DNA from: Sporomusa acidovorans
Lineage (GTDB): Bacteria > Bacillota > Negativicutes > Sporomusales > Sporomusaceae
Length of the DNA: 64,000 nt
Direction of reading: 5' to 3'
Assembly (NCBI RefSeq): GCF_900101845.1
Contig: NZ_FNAM01000020.1
Span: 37,976-101,975 of the forward strand
The stretch's first letter is position 1, and the number at the start of each line of letters is the position of its first letter. The position numbers were made by a program, and so were the translations under genes. Of this stretch, positions 9,047 to 18,641 are shown in pieces. The notes below the pieces were generated by a model. That model was not told where the DNA came from and made no database searches. It saw nothing but the letters and a program-made list of their open reading frames with translations.

Positions 9047-10702
9047 TTATAGGCTTACATGCGCTTCGTATTCACCGAATACTTTACGCATTACGCCACA
9101 GATTTCTCCCAAAGTCGCATAGGCTTTAACAGCATCCAGAATAAGCGGCATAAGATTAGTGTTTTCATCTTTGCAGCCTGCTTTCAGTTGGGCAAGAGCT
9201 CTTTGTACCGCATTACTATCACGGCGAGCGCGAAGATCTGCCAGTTTTTTCTTCTGAAGTTCACCGACAGAAGCATCTACGCGGAGTAACCCCTCAACCG
9301 GTTTTTCTTCAATCTGGAACTGATTAACACCAACAATAATCCGTTGTTTGTTCTCCACTTCCATTTGCCATTTGTAGGCACTTTCTTGAATTTCCCGCTG
9401 AATATAGCCTTTTTCAATAGCCACAACAGCGCCACCCATACTATCAATCTTTTCAATATATTCCCAAGCTTCTTTTTCGATTTGATTGGTAAGAGCTTCA
9501 ATGTAATACGAACCAGCCAAAGGATCGACTACGTCCGCCAGACCACTTTCATAGGCGACTATTTGCTGAGTTCGGAGCGCAATACGTACCGAGTCCTCAG
9601 TAGGCAGTGCCAAAGCCTCGTCCTTGGAGTTGGTATGCAGGGATTGCGTACCGCCAAGTACGGCTGCCGCCGTTTGCAGAGCTACACGGACAATGTTGTT
9701 GTCAGGCTGCTGCGCGGTAAGCATGGAACCAGCCGTTTGCGTATGTACCCGCAGCATCCAGGATTTGGGATTTGTGGCACCGAAACGTTCCTTCATTACT
9801 TTTGCCCAAACACGACGGGACGCCCGGAATTTAGCTACTTCTTCCAGCACATTGTTGTGAGCGTTCCAGAAGAAGGACAAGCGTCCGGCAAAATCGTCAA
9901 CATTTAAGCCGGCTTTAATGGCGGCGTCAACATAGGCAATCCCATCGGCAATGGTAAAGGCAATTTCCTGGGAAGCAGTAGAACCTGCTTCGCGGATATG
10001 GTACCCTGAGATTGAAATTGTATTCCAGTGGGGAACATTTTTCGAGCAGTATTCGAAGATATTCGTGATAAGCCGCATGGAGGGCTTGGGCGGGAAGATG
10101 TATGTGCCGCGGGCGGCATATTCTTTCAGAATATCGTTTTGAATGGTGCCGTTTAATTTATCCGGGCTAACCCCTTGTTTCTCGGCAACGGCAATATACA
10201 TAGCAAGCAGTACCGAAGCCGGGGCATTAATTGTCATTGAAGTGGACACTTTACCAAGGTCAATACTGTCAAACAGAATTTCCATGTCCGCCAGTGAGTC
10301 AATGGCAACGCCTACTTTACCAACTTCACCCTCGGAAATGGGATCATCGGAATCGTAACCGATCTGGGTCGGCAGGTCAAATGCGCAGGATAGGCCAGTG
10401 CCACCGGATTCTAAGAGATAGCGGTACCGTTTGTTGGATTCCTCGGCTGTTGAAAAACCGGCATACATACGCATGGTCCAAAAACGGCCACGGTACATCG
10501 TCGGCTGAACCCCACGGGTAAAAGGATATTGACCAGGAAAGCCAAGATCTTCTTCATAATCAAGCCCCTGAATGTCAAGTGGCGTATAGACCCTGTTTTG
10601 AGGCAGGTTTTTGCGTTCTGGGAATTTGGCCAGCGCTTTTTCCACCTTACCGGTGTACTCAGCCATCTTTTTTTTCAAGCTATCCATGTTAGCTGTGCAC
10701 AT
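9047..10702 (-). CDS. mcmA1: Methylmalonyl-CoA mutase, catalytic large subunit
   Basis: 551-aa TIM-barrel subunit of the B12-dependent mutase. The N-terminal substrate-binding segment includes [20 protein letters not shown] (about 62-82) and [19 protein letters not shown] (about 104). Further family blocks are [16 protein letters not shown] and [20 protein letters not shown], followed by [13 protein letters not shown] (about 353). There is no B12 domain; it is the separate gene just downstream. The gene follows the CoA-transferase after 69 bp, and the start [11 protein letters not shown] has AAGGAGG upstream. It catalyses rearrangement of succinyl-CoA. Confidence 0.94.
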   Translation of the reverse strand: MCTANMDSLKKKMAEYTGKVEKALAKFPERKNLPQNRVYTPLDIQGLDYEEDLGFPGQYPFTRGVQPTMYRGRFWTMRMYAGFSTAEESNKRYRYLLESGGTGLSCAFDLPTQIGYDSDDPISEGEVGKVGVAIDSLADMEILFDSIDLGKVSTSMTINAPASVLLAMYIAVAEKQGVSPDKLNGTIQNDILKEYAARGTYIFPPKPSMRLITNIFEYCSKNVPHWNTISISGYHIREAGSTASQEIAFTIADGIAYVDAAIKAGLNVDDFAGRLSFFWNAHNNVLEEVAKFRASRRVWAKVMKERFGATNPKSWMLRVHTQTAGSMLTAQQPDNNIVRVALQTAAAVLGGTQSLHTNSKDEALALPTEDSVRIALRTQQIVAYESGLADVVDPLAGSYYIEALTNQIEKEAWEYIEKIDSMGGAVVAIEKGYIQREIQESAYKWQMEVENKQRIIVGVNQFQIEEKPVEGLLRVDASVGELQKKKLADLRARRDSNAVQRALAQLKAGCKDENTNLMPLILDAVKAYATLGEICGVMRKVFGEYEAHVSL

Positions 10703-10771
10703 GTTCTAAAAGTCCTCCTTATAAGTATGTATTTGTAGTGCAGGCGAAAGAGAGGTTATAACCCTTTCTTT

Positions 10772-12280
10772 CTATTTTATTTTCATACTGCCTGTTTCCA
10801 GGAAGCGAGTATGCCAGGAAAGCGCCTCACTGATAATATGCGGCGTATGTGCGTAACCTGTAGCTTTCACAGCCCTTTCAAAATAATCTAGCAGCATGGG
10901 CTGATAATCAGGATGAGCACAATTATTTATGATAACCCGTGCCCGCTCTTTAGGACTTAAACCACGGACATCGGCAACACCACGTTCGGTAATAAAAACA
11001 TCAATATCATGTTCTGTATGATCGAAATGCGAGCACATCGGCACAATAGAAGAAATATCACCTTTCTTAGCCACTGAGCTTGAGAAGAAAATGGTCAAAT
11101 AGGCATTACGGGAAAAATCCCCTGAGCCGCCAATGCCGTTCATCATTTTTGTCCCCATGATGTGACTGGAGTTAACGTGTCCATATAGATCAAACTCAAT
11201 TGCCGTGTTCATGGCAATTACCCCGATACGCCGGGCAATTTCCGGACTGTTGGCAATTTCCTGCGGGCGCAGAAGTATCCTCTTACGATATTCGCTAATA
11301 TTTGCATATAACCTTTTTAAGCCGTCCGGTGACGCAGTTATGGAAGTTCCTGAAGCAAAGGTTAATTTTCCGGCATCAATAAGATCAAACATGCCGTCTT
11401 GAATAACTTCCGTATATACAGTAAGGTCTTCAAAATCTGAATTAGCAAGTCCGGCAACAACAGCATTCGCTACTGAGCCTACCCCGGATTGCAAAGGGAG
11501 AAGGTTTTTAGGCATACGGCCGGCTTTAATTTCCTGTTTAAGGAAATCAATAAGATGTCCTGTCATCGCTCGGGCATCATCATCAATAGCGGCCAGCGGC
11601 CGGGCATCATCTTTAATATCACAAGGAACAATATAGGCAATTCTATCCACACCGCAGGGAATGTAGGGAGTGCCAATACGGTCATCGACCTTTACCAGCG
11701 GTATAGGTTGGCGATGCGGCGGATCAAGAGGCACATATATATCATGCATCCCTTCAAGCTCCAGCGGTTGACTGGTATTGACCTCAACAATAACAAAATC
11801 AGCACTTTGCACAAAGGAAGCAGCATTTCCCACCGAAGTCGTCGGTATAATATGCCCCTCTTCGGTAATAGCACAAGCCTCTACAATAGCCACGTCCACT
11901 TTTCCGCCGAAAAACCCATAACGGGACATTTGCGCCACATGGCTAAGATGCAGGTCAGTATATTGAATCTCGCCATTATTAATGGCAGTTCTCATCGCGT
12001 TGTTCGTTTGGTAAGGAAGTCGTTTAGCAATACCTTTTACCTCGGCTAAAGCACCATCAAGTTCTTTGCCTACCGAGGCGCCGGTCCAAAGATTCACCTT
12101 AAATTTTTCTTGTTCCATTCTCTTGGCTAAAGCAAGCGGCACCGCTTTAGGATAACCTGCAGGTGTAAAACCGCTGGTGGCAATATTCATCCCATCCTTA
12201 ATACTGGCAGCTGCTTCTTCTGCGCTCACAATTTTAGCATGCAGTTCTTTGTTGCGGACACGGTCTTTAATGTTAATCAC
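10772..12280 (-). CDS. Acetyl-CoA hydrolase/transferase family, succinate:propionyl-CoA CoA-transferase
   Basis: 502-aa class I CoA-transferase of the acetyl-CoA hydrolase/transferase family (Cat1/ScpC-like). Seen: the TSGFTPAGYPKAVPLALA segment (about 36), VYTEVIQDGMFDLID (about 287, with the presumed catalytic Glu) and the oxyanion/CoA region MNGIGGSGDFSRNAY (about 384). Placed first in the mutase-decarboxylase operon, it most simply swaps CoA from propionyl-CoA to succinate, priming succinate without ATP. Acetate as acceptor is possible; the exact specificity cannot be read from sequence. Confidence 0.82.
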   Translation of the reverse strand: MINIKDRVRNKELHAKIVSAEEAAASIKDGMNIATSGFTPAGYPKAVPLALAKRMEQEKFKVNLWTGASVGKELDGALAEVKGIAKRLPYQTNNAMRTAINNGEIQYTDLHLSHVAQMSRYGFFGGKVDVAIVEACAITEEGHIIPTTSVGNAASFVQSADFVIVEVNTSQPLELEGMHDIYVPLDPPHRQPIPLVKVDDRIGTPYIPCGVDRIAYIVPCDIKDDARPLAAIDDDARAMTGHLIDFLKQEIKAGRMPKNLLPLQSGVGSVANAVVAGLANSDFEDLTVYTEVIQDGMFDLIDAGKLTFASGTSITASPDGLKRLYANISEYRKRILLRPQEIANSPEIARRIGVIAMNTAIEFDLYGHVNSSHIMGTKMMNGIGGSGDFSRNAYLTIFFSSSVAKKGDISSIVPMCSHFDHTEHDIDVFITERGVADVRGLSPKERARVIINNCAHPDYQPMLLDYFERAVKATGYAHTPHIISEALSWHTRFLETGSMKIK

Positions 12281-12644
12281 TGTGCACTCTCCCTTCGGAA
12301 TTAAGCCCGATGTACTGGTAGATATAATTACTGTTATTGTTAGGAAAATAGCAAAAAATATTCTAACCTATCTATACCAAACCACTAAAACAACAAAAAA
12401 GCACCTTGGGTTTATTTTGTGTGTCAACAAAACAAGCCTAGGTGCGCGCTTATTATATATCCTCTACGGGGATACGTATCAGATCATAAGAGCGTAATGG
12501 TTTGTGTTTATACTTTTCGATAGCAACATTGCTACCTGTCTGTATAATATAAGTATTATGAATATTGTTTGTTATTACATAGTATTCTATGTCGATCAAC
12601 AAATCCCTGCTGCATTTTGCTAAAATAGTACTTTTTTTTATAAA
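12281..12644. other. Intergenic region upstream of the succinate-propionate operon
   Basis: Gap of 364 bp between rex and the CoA-transferase, both on the minus strand. It contains the terminator-like hairpin at 12395-12445 and otherwise AT-rich DNA. The promoter of the long operon should lie between 12281 and 12394; I cannot identify it confidently. No cobalamin-riboswitch features were recognised, although the operon needs B12. Confidence 0.5.
12395..12445 (-). terminator. Terminator downstream of rex
   Basis: On the minus strand GCACCTAGG... folds back on ...CCCAAGGTGC as an imperfect long stem (outer 6 bp perfect, inner part with mismatches and a bulge, central TTTTGT/ACAAAA), followed directly by TTTTTTGTTGTTTT. 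It separates rex transcription from the next operon. Confidence 0.6.
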
Positions 12645-13289
12645 TTAGTTGTTTTGTCGCGAAAGATAATATGATATGCTGTTTAATCCAACTGATAAAT
12701 CTTCACTAACAACATGAATATTGTCAGGAACATCGAGTTTTATGGGTGCAAAGTTCCAAATCCCTTTAATGCCAGCCTCAACAAGACGCATTGCCGTACT
12801 CTGAGCATGCTGGGCAGGTACCGTGATAATGCCTATTTCAATATTACGACTCTGAACAATGTCTTTTATTTCATCGATATGAAAGATTTGGACTTCATTA
12901 ATATAGCGACCAATTTTTTCATCATCAACGTCAAAGATTGCCTGCAGTTGAAATCCCTGCGAAGAAAAATTGGCGTAATTAGCCAAAGCCCACCCCAGAT
13001 GTCCAACACCTACGATAGCGATATTCCATTTGCGGTTGAGTCCAAGTATTTCACCAATATTGCGCATAAGTTCCCGCACATAATAACCTACACCCTTTTT
13101 ACCGAACTCACCGAATGCGGAAAGATCTTTGCGTATCTGTTCAGGAGTAACCCCAATCTTTCGGCCTAACTCATCGGAGGATATAATCTCGATACCTTCT
13201 TCTTGACTGATTTTTAGAGTACGGTAGTAAAGCGGCAATCGATCTATTGTGGCTTTCGAGATTACAACATTTTCCTTGTTTTCTTTCAT
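12645..13289 (-). CDS. rex: Redox-sensing transcriptional repressor Rex
   Basis: 214-aa Rex protein. It has an N-terminal winged helix (ATIDRLPLYYRTL near residue 14; VTPEQIRKDLSAFGEFGKKG near 48) and a Rossmann domain with the NAD(H) motif IVGVGHLGWALANY (about 94), followed by the family's TVPAQHAQ and WNFAPIKL blocks. Rex binds DNA when NADH/NAD+ is low and releases it when NADH rises. It sits between the propionate and hydrogenase operons. Rex-like boxes occur upstream of several operons of this window and possibly of rex itself (13413-13440). Confidence 0.95.
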   Translation of the reverse strand: MKENKENVVISKATIDRLPLYYRTLKISQEEGIEIISSDELGRKIGVTPEQIRKDLSAFGEFGKKGVGYYVRELMRNIGEILGLNRKWNIAIVGVGHLGWALANYANFSSQGFQLQAIFDVDDEKIGRYINEVQIFHIDEIKDIVQSRNIEIGIITVPAQHAQSTAMRLVEAGIKGIWNFAPIKLDVPDNIHVVSEDLSVGLNSISYYLSRQNN

Positions 13290-13412
13290 AACTAACTCTC
13301 CTAGAAGTACCAGCGCCTACAGAGGCGGCGTATACTTTTTATGAAATAATCATCGTTCATTTATTATTACGTTTTCTAGTAGTATATAGTAATGTATAGA
13401 ATTGGTATTGTT

Positions 13413-13440
13413 ATGTCATTTCACAATCTTATCACAATTA
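13413..13440 (-). promoter_or_regulatory. Possible Rex box upstream of rex
   Basis: On the minus strand TTGTGA-TAAGA-TTGTGA appears about 130 bp upstream of the rex start: two direct half-sites rather than a palindrome. Rex family operators have TTGTGA/TCACAA-type halves. Autoregulation is plausible but weakly supported because of the direct orientation. Confidence 0.3.
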
Positions 13441-13481
13441 GCCAAAAAAATAAAGGGGTTACTGCAAAATAGTTTTAAATA

Positions 13482-13515
13482 AAACGAAAAGCCGCCTCAA
13501 TGGTATTGAGACGGC
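13482..13515 (-). terminator. Rho-independent terminator after hydA (first hyd operon)
   Basis: Minus strand GCCGTCTCAAT, loop ACC, ATTGAGGCGGC (11-bp stem with one G-U), followed by TTTTCGTTTTATT. It lies about 12 bp past the hydA stop and ends the operon that starts near 21913. Confidence 0.9.
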
Positions 13516-13527
13516 CAGCATGGGATC

Positions 13528-15255
13528 TTAACATTTATTTTGTGGATGATAGTGCGTGTGCAGCAGATGATGCGATTTTTCTCCTAATGGCTTTCCGAGC
13601 CAGGTATCATAAAGTTCTTTAATGGCCGGATTATCATGTGATTTCCGTATGGCGGAACAACGATCACACTCATAAATAGCATCCAGACGTTTTTGCCGTT
13701 TTTCAGCCGACGTAATAATCGGCTGTCCGCCACCACCTGAGCAGCCACCGGGGCAAGCCATGATTTCAATGAAATGATAATCGGCCTCGCCGGCACGAAT
13801 CTTATCAAGAAGTATACGGGCGTTAGCCAGCGTATGGGCTATGGCCACTTTCGCAGTTAATCCTTCTTTTAACTGAACCGAAGCCTCTTTGATACCGGTC
13901 ATACCGCGAACAGCTTCAAATTCAATGTTATCAAGTTCTTTGCCTGACACCATTTTGGCAACTGTCCGGAGAGCAGCTTCCATGACACCACCGGTAGCGC
14001 CAAAGATCATACCAGCACCTGAGCCAACACCAAGTGGTGCGTCAAATTCAGCTTCAGGTAAATTCGCAAAGGTTATACCGGCTTCACGGATCATGCGAGC
14101 CAATTCACGGGTTGTCAATACATAATCGACATCCTGATAACCACTGGAGTTCATTTCGGGTCGGGCCGCTTCCGCCTTTTTCGCGGTACAAGGCATAATA
14201 GATACGGAAACAATATCTTTCGGATCAATACCCGCTTTTTCCGCATAGTAGGTCTTAGCCAAAGCCCCAAACATTTGCTGCGGCGATTTCGCAGTTGATA
14301 AATGATCTAAAAGATCCGGGTATTTAAGTTCAATGAAGTTAACCCAGCCTGGACTGCAAGAAGTGATCATCGGCAATGTCCCGCCATTTGTCAGGCGGTC
14401 AATCAATTCTGATCCCTCTTCCCAGATGGTAAGGTCGGCACTAAAGTTAGTGTCAAACACTTTATCAAAACCCAAGCGTTTTAATGAGGCTACCATTTTG
14501 CCGGTTACAATCGAACCATTAGGCAAGCCGAGAGCTTCCCCCAAAGCAACGCGAACAGCAGGAGCCGTTTGAACAATAACATGTTTGGCCGGATCACTCA
14601 GGGCGTTCCACACTGCCTCAGTATCGTCTTTTTCCACGATAGCCCCAGTCGGGCATACGGCGGCACATTGGCCGCAAAATGTACAGGCGACCTGATCCAA
14701 GCCTAAATTAAACGCCGGCACAACAGTTGTATTGAAACCACGGTTAGCAAAACTATAGACATGCACACCCTGACGTTCACTGCAAGCGCGGATACAGCGA
14801 CCGCACAAAATACATTTACTTTGGTCACGAACCAATGACGGGTTGCTGTTATCCAGCGGATAGCTTTTCTTTTCGCCATCGAAACGGATTTCCCGAACAC
14901 CCAGGTCGGCAGCGATATTTTGCAATTCGCAATTTAAATTACGTTGACAGGATAAACAGTCGGTCGGATGGTTGGCCAACAATAATTCTACTACTGTCTT
15001 ACGAGCTTCGCGGACAGCAGCGGTATTTGTGTGAACAACCATGCCTTCATTTACCGGATAAACGCAAGATGCCACCAAGCTACGGGCACCTTCTACCTCA
15101 ACCATGCAAACCCTGCAGGCACCTTCTACACGCAGCTCAGGATGATAGCACAAAGTCGGAACTTTGATTCCGAGCGATGTTGCTGCTTCCAAAACGGTCG
15201 ATGTCTTCGGTACGGCTACCTTCTGGCCATCGATTGTTATATTAACCATTTCCAT
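13528..15255 (-). CDS. hydA: [FeFe] hydrogenase catalytic subunit HydA, bifurcating type (copy 1)
   Basis: 575-aa NuoG-like [FeFe] hydrogenase. Domains in order: 2Fe-2S plant-type ferredoxin (Cys about 36, 47, 50, 64), His-Cys 4Fe-4S (NHPTDCLSCQ, about 93), two 4Fe-4S clusters (CILCGRCIRAC about 146; CTFCGQCAAVCP about 190), the H-cluster domain with TSCSPGW, MPCTAKK and MACPGGCSGGGGQ, and a C-terminal small-subunit-like tail ending HTHYHPQNKC. Ser replaces the second Cys of the classical TSCCPGW; the other NuoG-like HydA in this window has the same spelling. With HydB and HydC encoded upstream it should couple H2 to NAD(H) and ferredoxin by electron bifurcation. Confidence 0.93.
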   Translation of the reverse strand: MEMVNITIDGQKVAVPKTSTVLEAATSLGIKVPTLCYHPELRVEGACRVCMVEVEGARSLVASCVYPVNEGMVVHTNTAAVREARKTVVELLLANHPTDCLSCQRNLNCELQNIAADLGVREIRFDGEKKSYPLDNSNPSLVRDQSKCILCGRCIRACSERQGVHVYSFANRGFNTTVVPAFNLGLDQVACTFCGQCAAVCPTGAIVEKDDTEAVWNALSDPAKHVIVQTAPAVRVALGEALGLPNGSIVTGKMVASLKRLGFDKVFDTNFSADLTIWEEGSELIDRLTNGGTLPMITSCSPGWVNFIELKYPDLLDHLSTAKSPQQMFGALAKTYYAEKAGIDPKDIVSVSIMPCTAKKAEAARPEMNSSGYQDVDYVLTTRELARMIREAGITFANLPEAEFDAPLGVGSGAGMIFGATGGVMEAALRTVAKMVSGKELDNIEFEAVRGMTGIKEASVQLKEGLTAKVAIAHTLANARILLDKIRAGEADYHFIEIMACPGGCSGGGGQPIITSAEKRQKRLDAIYECDRCSAIRKSHDNPAIKELYDTWLGKPLGEKSHHLLHTHYHPQNKC

Positions 15256-15329
15256 CGTCGTGTCACCCTCTCTTCACCCAACATTATTATACCTCTGGAT
15301 AGGTTTTCACCGGCCGTTAGCCGGCGATT

Positions 15330-17120
15330 TTAGCCTTTAAGAATTGCTTTAAACGGGCATTTTTCGAAGCAAGCGCCGCATTTAATGCATTTTGCGGAAT
15401 CAATTTCGTGCTGCGCTTTCTTTTCACCGCTAATCGCCTCAGCCGGGCATGCTTTTTTGCACAGGCCGCAGCCTTTGCAGGCATCAGTAATGCTATAGAG
15501 CAGTAAATTCGAACAGGCGCCGGCCGGACAGCGTTTTTCCTTGATATGGGCTTCATATTCGTCCCGGAAATAATGTAAAGTGGAAAGTACAGGATTCGGT
15601 GCCGTTTGACCAAGGCCACACAGTGCCGTAGCTTTAATATTTTTCGCCAAAGATTCTAAGAGTTCAATATCTCCCTGACGACCATTTCCTTCTGTAATAC
15701 GGGTTAGAATTTCCAGCATGCGTTTCGTGCCTTCACGGCACGGCGTACATTTACCGCAAGACTCTGCCTGGGTGAAGTTAAGGAAAAATTTAGCAACATC
15801 GACCATACAAGTAGTTTCATCCATGACAACTAAGCCGCCAGATCCCATCATCGCCCCGGCTTTGATGAGTGAATCATAATCTACAGGCAAATCAAGCATG
15901 CTCTCAGGCAGACAGCCGCCGGACGGACCGCCGATCTGAACCGCTTTGAATTTTTTGCCGCCTTGAATACCGCCACCGATTTCGTAAATTATTTCACGCA
16001 TCGTAATGCCCATAGGAACTTCTGCCAAACCGGTATTATTGATTCGGCCGGTAAGCGCAAACACTTTCGTCCCCTTACTGCGCTCGGTACCGATTGACGC
16101 GTACCAGTCGGCACCCTTATTGATAATTTGCGGTACATTAGCGAAAGTTTCCACATTATTAATATTAGTCGGCTTGCCCCACAAACCGGAAATCGCCGGG
16201 AATGGCGGGCGCGGACGCGGCATACCGCGTTTGCCTTCAATAGATGCTAACAGCGCTGTTTCCTCACCGCATACAAAAGCGCCGGCACCTTCCTTGATTT
16301 TTAATTTAAAGTTAAAACCGGAGCCTAAAATATTTTCGCCTAACAATCCCATTTCTTCGGCTTGCTTGATCGCTGTTTTTAAACGCTTAATAGCCAGTGG
16401 ATATTCGGCCCGAACGTAGACATAGCCTTCGTCTGCCCCAATCGCATAGCCGCAGATAGCCATGCCTTCTATCACGCGATGCGGGTCGCCTTCGAGCACA
16501 CTGCGATCCATAAACGCTCCCGGGTCACCTTCATCAGCGTTGCAAACCACATATTTTTTCGTACCGGGAGCATTACGGGTGAAGCCCCATTTCACACCGG
16601 TAGGGAACCCACCGCCCCCACGACCCCTGAGACCAGCCTTTTTAATTTCCTCAACTACCTCTTCCGATTTCATTTGGGTCAAAGCTTTGCCTAAGGCCTC
16701 ATAACCGCCCTCAGCTATATATTCCTTGATATCTTCCGGATTGATATGCCCGCAGTTGGCCAATACATAGCGCATCTGTTTTTTATAAAACGCCAGTTCG
16801 TTATAATTGGGAATTTTCTCATGGGTAATAGGTTCTTTATACAGTAACCGTTCTACAATACGTCCCTTGTAAAGATGGGTTTCCACTAATTCAGGCACAT
16901 CCGATTCCTGAACGCGAACATAGAACGTACCTTCAGGGTAGATGATAACTAACGGGCCCATTTCACAAAAGCCATGGCAGCCAGTTTCAATTATCTTTAC
17001 TTCTTTATCTAAACCTTTTTTGACCAGTTCTTCTTTAAGTGCGGCTTCAACCTTTTTGGAGCCTGAAGACACGCAGCCAGTACCGGCGCAAATGAGTACA
17101 TGCGCTCTTATATGTTCCAT
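15330..17120 (-). CDS. hydB: Bifurcating hydrogenase flavin subunit HydB (NuoF-like, copy 1)
   Basis: 596-aa NuoF-like subunit. An N-terminal thioredoxin-like 2Fe-2S domain (Cys 11, 16 and the CHGFCEMG pair near 48-52) is followed by the FMN/NADH domain (GLRGRGGGGFPTGVKW about 165; NADEGDPGAF about 193), the 4Fe-4S motif ESCGKCTPCREG (about 455) and a C-terminal 2[4Fe-4S] ferredoxin (CKGCGLCKKACP, CIKCGACFEKCP). This is the full-length form seen in trimeric and tetrameric NAD-linked [FeFe] hydrogenases, and the presumed FMN bifurcation site. hydA lies 74 bp downstream. Confidence 0.93.
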   Translation of the reverse strand: MEHIRAHVLICAGTGCVSSGSKKVEAALKEELVKKGLDKEVKIIETGCHGFCEMGPLVIIYPEGTFYVRVQESDVPELVETHLYKGRIVERLLYKEPITHEKIPNYNELAFYKKQMRYVLANCGHINPEDIKEYIAEGGYEALGKALTQMKSEEVVEEIKKAGLRGRGGGGFPTGVKWGFTRNAPGTKKYVVCNADEGDPGAFMDRSVLEGDPHRVIEGMAICGYAIGADEGYVYVRAEYPLAIKRLKTAIKQAEEMGLLGENILGSGFNFKLKIKEGAGAFVCGEETALLASIEGKRGMPRPRPPFPAISGLWGKPTNINNVETFANVPQIINKGADWYASIGTERSKGTKVFALTGRINNTGLAEVPMGITMREIIYEIGGGIQGGKKFKAVQIGGPSGGCLPESMLDLPVDYDSLIKAGAMMGSGGLVVMDETTCMVDVAKFFLNFTQAESCGKCTPCREGTKRMLEILTRITEGNGRQGDIELLESLAKNIKATALCGLGQTAPNPVLSTLHYFRDEYEAHIKEKRCPAGACSNLLLYSITDACKGCGLCKKACPAEAISGEKKAQHEIDSAKCIKCGACFEKCPFKAILKG

Positions 17121-17148
17121 AGTATCCCCTCCTGTTACTCTACCATAA

Positions 17149-17514
17149 TTATTCAGTTATTTTACCGATAGCAAGCTCTTGGACGATGCGACCGTTAACT
17201 ACATGCTCGGCGATAATTTTGGGGACATCTGCCGGTTTAACTCTGCCGTAAGTAATCCGCGGTTCGCCAGGACGTACAACATCAACAAGTACTTCTTGTT
17301 CACACATACCGATACAACCTGTCTGACGAACTTTAACTTCTTCCAATTTTCTTTTAGCGATTTCCTCCAAGATAGCGGTCATAACTTGCCTTGCACCGGC
17401 AGCAATACCACAAGTACCCATGCCAACAATTATTTGCGTGCCACCTTCATGGCGTAAATTGTTTTGGTTCTTAAGCTGTTCCCGCAGGCGTTTCAAATCC
17501 TCAATTGTTTTCAT
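17149..17514 (-). CDS. Thioredoxin-like 2Fe-2S protein (HydD/HndB-like)
   Basis: 121-aa protein with a thioredoxin-like [2Fe-2S] fold: Cys at CGIAAGA (about 38) and the later pair TGCIGMCEQE (about 70-74). HndB-like subunits in NADP-linked hydrogenase operons are similar and probably carry electrons within the complex. The ATG at 17514 has GGAGGTG at the right distance. The gene overlaps the 3' end of the upstream HATPase gene by 14 nt, indicating translational coupling. CGIAAGA carries one Cys where related domains have two, so cluster binding should be checked. Confidence 0.8.
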   Translation of the reverse strand: MKTIEDLKRLREQLKNQNNLRHEGGTQIIVGMGTCGIAAGARQVMTAILEEIAKRKLEEVKVRQTGCIGMCEQEVLVDVVRPGEPRITYGRVKPADVPKIIAEHVVNGRIVQELAIGKITE

Positions 17515-18064
17515 CTTTAGCACCTCCGTACAAATTGGCTATGTGATCTGACAAATACCCGTTTAGCCAGACTAACACGTCAGGCTGTGTTAATGGAATA
17601 CCATCCAAAGTATTAGCTAAATCCCGGGAGGAAACCGTAAACCTCCTGTCATTAACGGTATGATCATAGATAAAATCCAGTTCCGGATTGGCAACAAGAA
17701 TGCTTTTAATTGTTTCCACCAGATTGCCCATAGGCGGCCGGTCCAAGTGACTGTGTTGATACATAGCCTCAACCACGGTTCCCTTTCCAGGCGTCGAGTC
17801 AACGTTTAAGTACCCACCGCAACGTTTAGTAGACATGTCCATTAATGGCAAGCCTAATCCTATCCGTCGAGTCGTACGAGTCGTTATAAAAGGATCTATC
17901 ACTAACTGGCGAAGCTTTTCATCCATTCCCCGCCCATTGTCCGTAACCCGGATGATCATCTTATCACTATTTAAATTTTCATTGATTTCTAATTTGACTG
18001 AAGTCGCCCCTGCTTCGATTGAATTCTGAACTAAGTCCAGCAAATGAAGAGATATTTCACGCAT
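17501..18064 (-). CDS. HATPase-domain protein in hydrogenase operon
   Basis: 187-aa stand-alone GHKL ATPase domain with no His phosphorylation domain, membrane segment or sensor domain. The N box (LVQNSIEAGATS, about 12), G1 box (VTDNGRGMDE, about 40) and G2 box (TRRIGLGLPLMDM, about 65) are clear. Such small ATPases are common in [FeFe] hydrogenase operons of Clostridia and Negativicutes, between the NuoE-like and 2Fe-2S genes; their job is not established to my knowledge. A regulatory kinase or anti-sigma-like role with the neighbouring DRTGG and sensory-hydrogenase proteins is inference. The C-terminal 90 residues match nothing I recognise. Confidence 0.75.
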   Translation of the reverse strand: MREISLHLLDLVQNSIEAGATSVKLEINENLNSDKMIIRVTDNGRGMDEKLRQLVIDPFITTRTTRRIGLGLPLMDMSTKRCGGYLNVDSTPGKGTVVEAMYQHSHLDRPPMGNLVETIKSILVANPELDFIYDHTVNDRRFTVSSRDLANTLDGIPLTQPDVLVWLNGYLSDHIANLYGGAKDENN

Positions 18065-18073
18065 TAGGTAAAA

Positions 18074-18583
18074 TCAGGCGTACTTCGCCAGCAATTCAGG
18101 AATTATTTGAGGTGTCAGGCGACCATGGGTATCATCATTGACCATCATGACTGGCGCCAAACCACAGGCACCGATGCAAGCCACTGTTTCCAATGTGAAT
18201 TTAAGATCCGGAGTTGTGCCGCCGGCTTTAATCTGCAGGTTATCTTCCAGTGCTTTAAGAATAGCTTTAGCCCCGCGCACGTGGCAGGCAGTCCCCTGGC
18301 AAACACGAACAATATTTTTTCCACGGGGATTAAGATGAAATTGAGAATAAAACGTAACCACACCATAGATCTGGCTAACTGGAATTGCCAGCTTTTCCGC
18401 AATAAACTGTATCACTTCTTTAGGCAGATACCCATACGCATTTTGCGCTTCTTGCAGCACCGGAATAAGAGCACCTTTTACCCCCTGGAATTTTGCTAAT
18501 ATTTCTTCCAGTTTGTCCATTGCCAGCTTGTTAACCTCTCCGCCGCCACCGCAGCAGCATTTCGTTTCCTTGTCGCTGTTCAT
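18074..18583 (-). CDS. hydC: Bifurcating hydrogenase subunit HydC (NuoE-like, copy 1)
   Basis: 169-aa NuoE-like [2Fe-2S] protein with four ligands: VCQGTACHVRG (about 92 and 97) and CIGACGLAP (about 135 and 139). An unusual Cys/Gly-rich N-terminal leader (CCCGGGGE, about 9-16) could bind an extra metal or be disordered. It supports electron transfer between HydB and HydA. The operon order hydC, HATPase, 2Fe-2S, hydB, hydA is kept intact. Confidence 0.92.
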   Translation of the reverse strand: MNSDKETKCCCGGGGEVNKLAMDKLEEILAKFQGVKGALIPVLQEAQNAYGYLPKEVIQFIAEKLAIPVSQIYGVVTFYSQFHLNPRGKNIVRVCQGTACHVRGAKAILKALEDNLQIKAGGTTPDLKFTLETVACIGACGLAPVMMVNDDTHGRLTPQIIPELLAKYA

Positions 18584-18641
18584 GTTTACTCCTCCTTATG
18601 AAAAAATCACACTTATCCTTGTAAAGCGGTTTAACGACTAG

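Noticed and set aside
12281..12644. Possible cobalamin riboswitch before the B12-dependent mutase operon
   Set aside because: I could not recognise a B12-box or the expected conserved core; only a terminator-like hairpin is clear.
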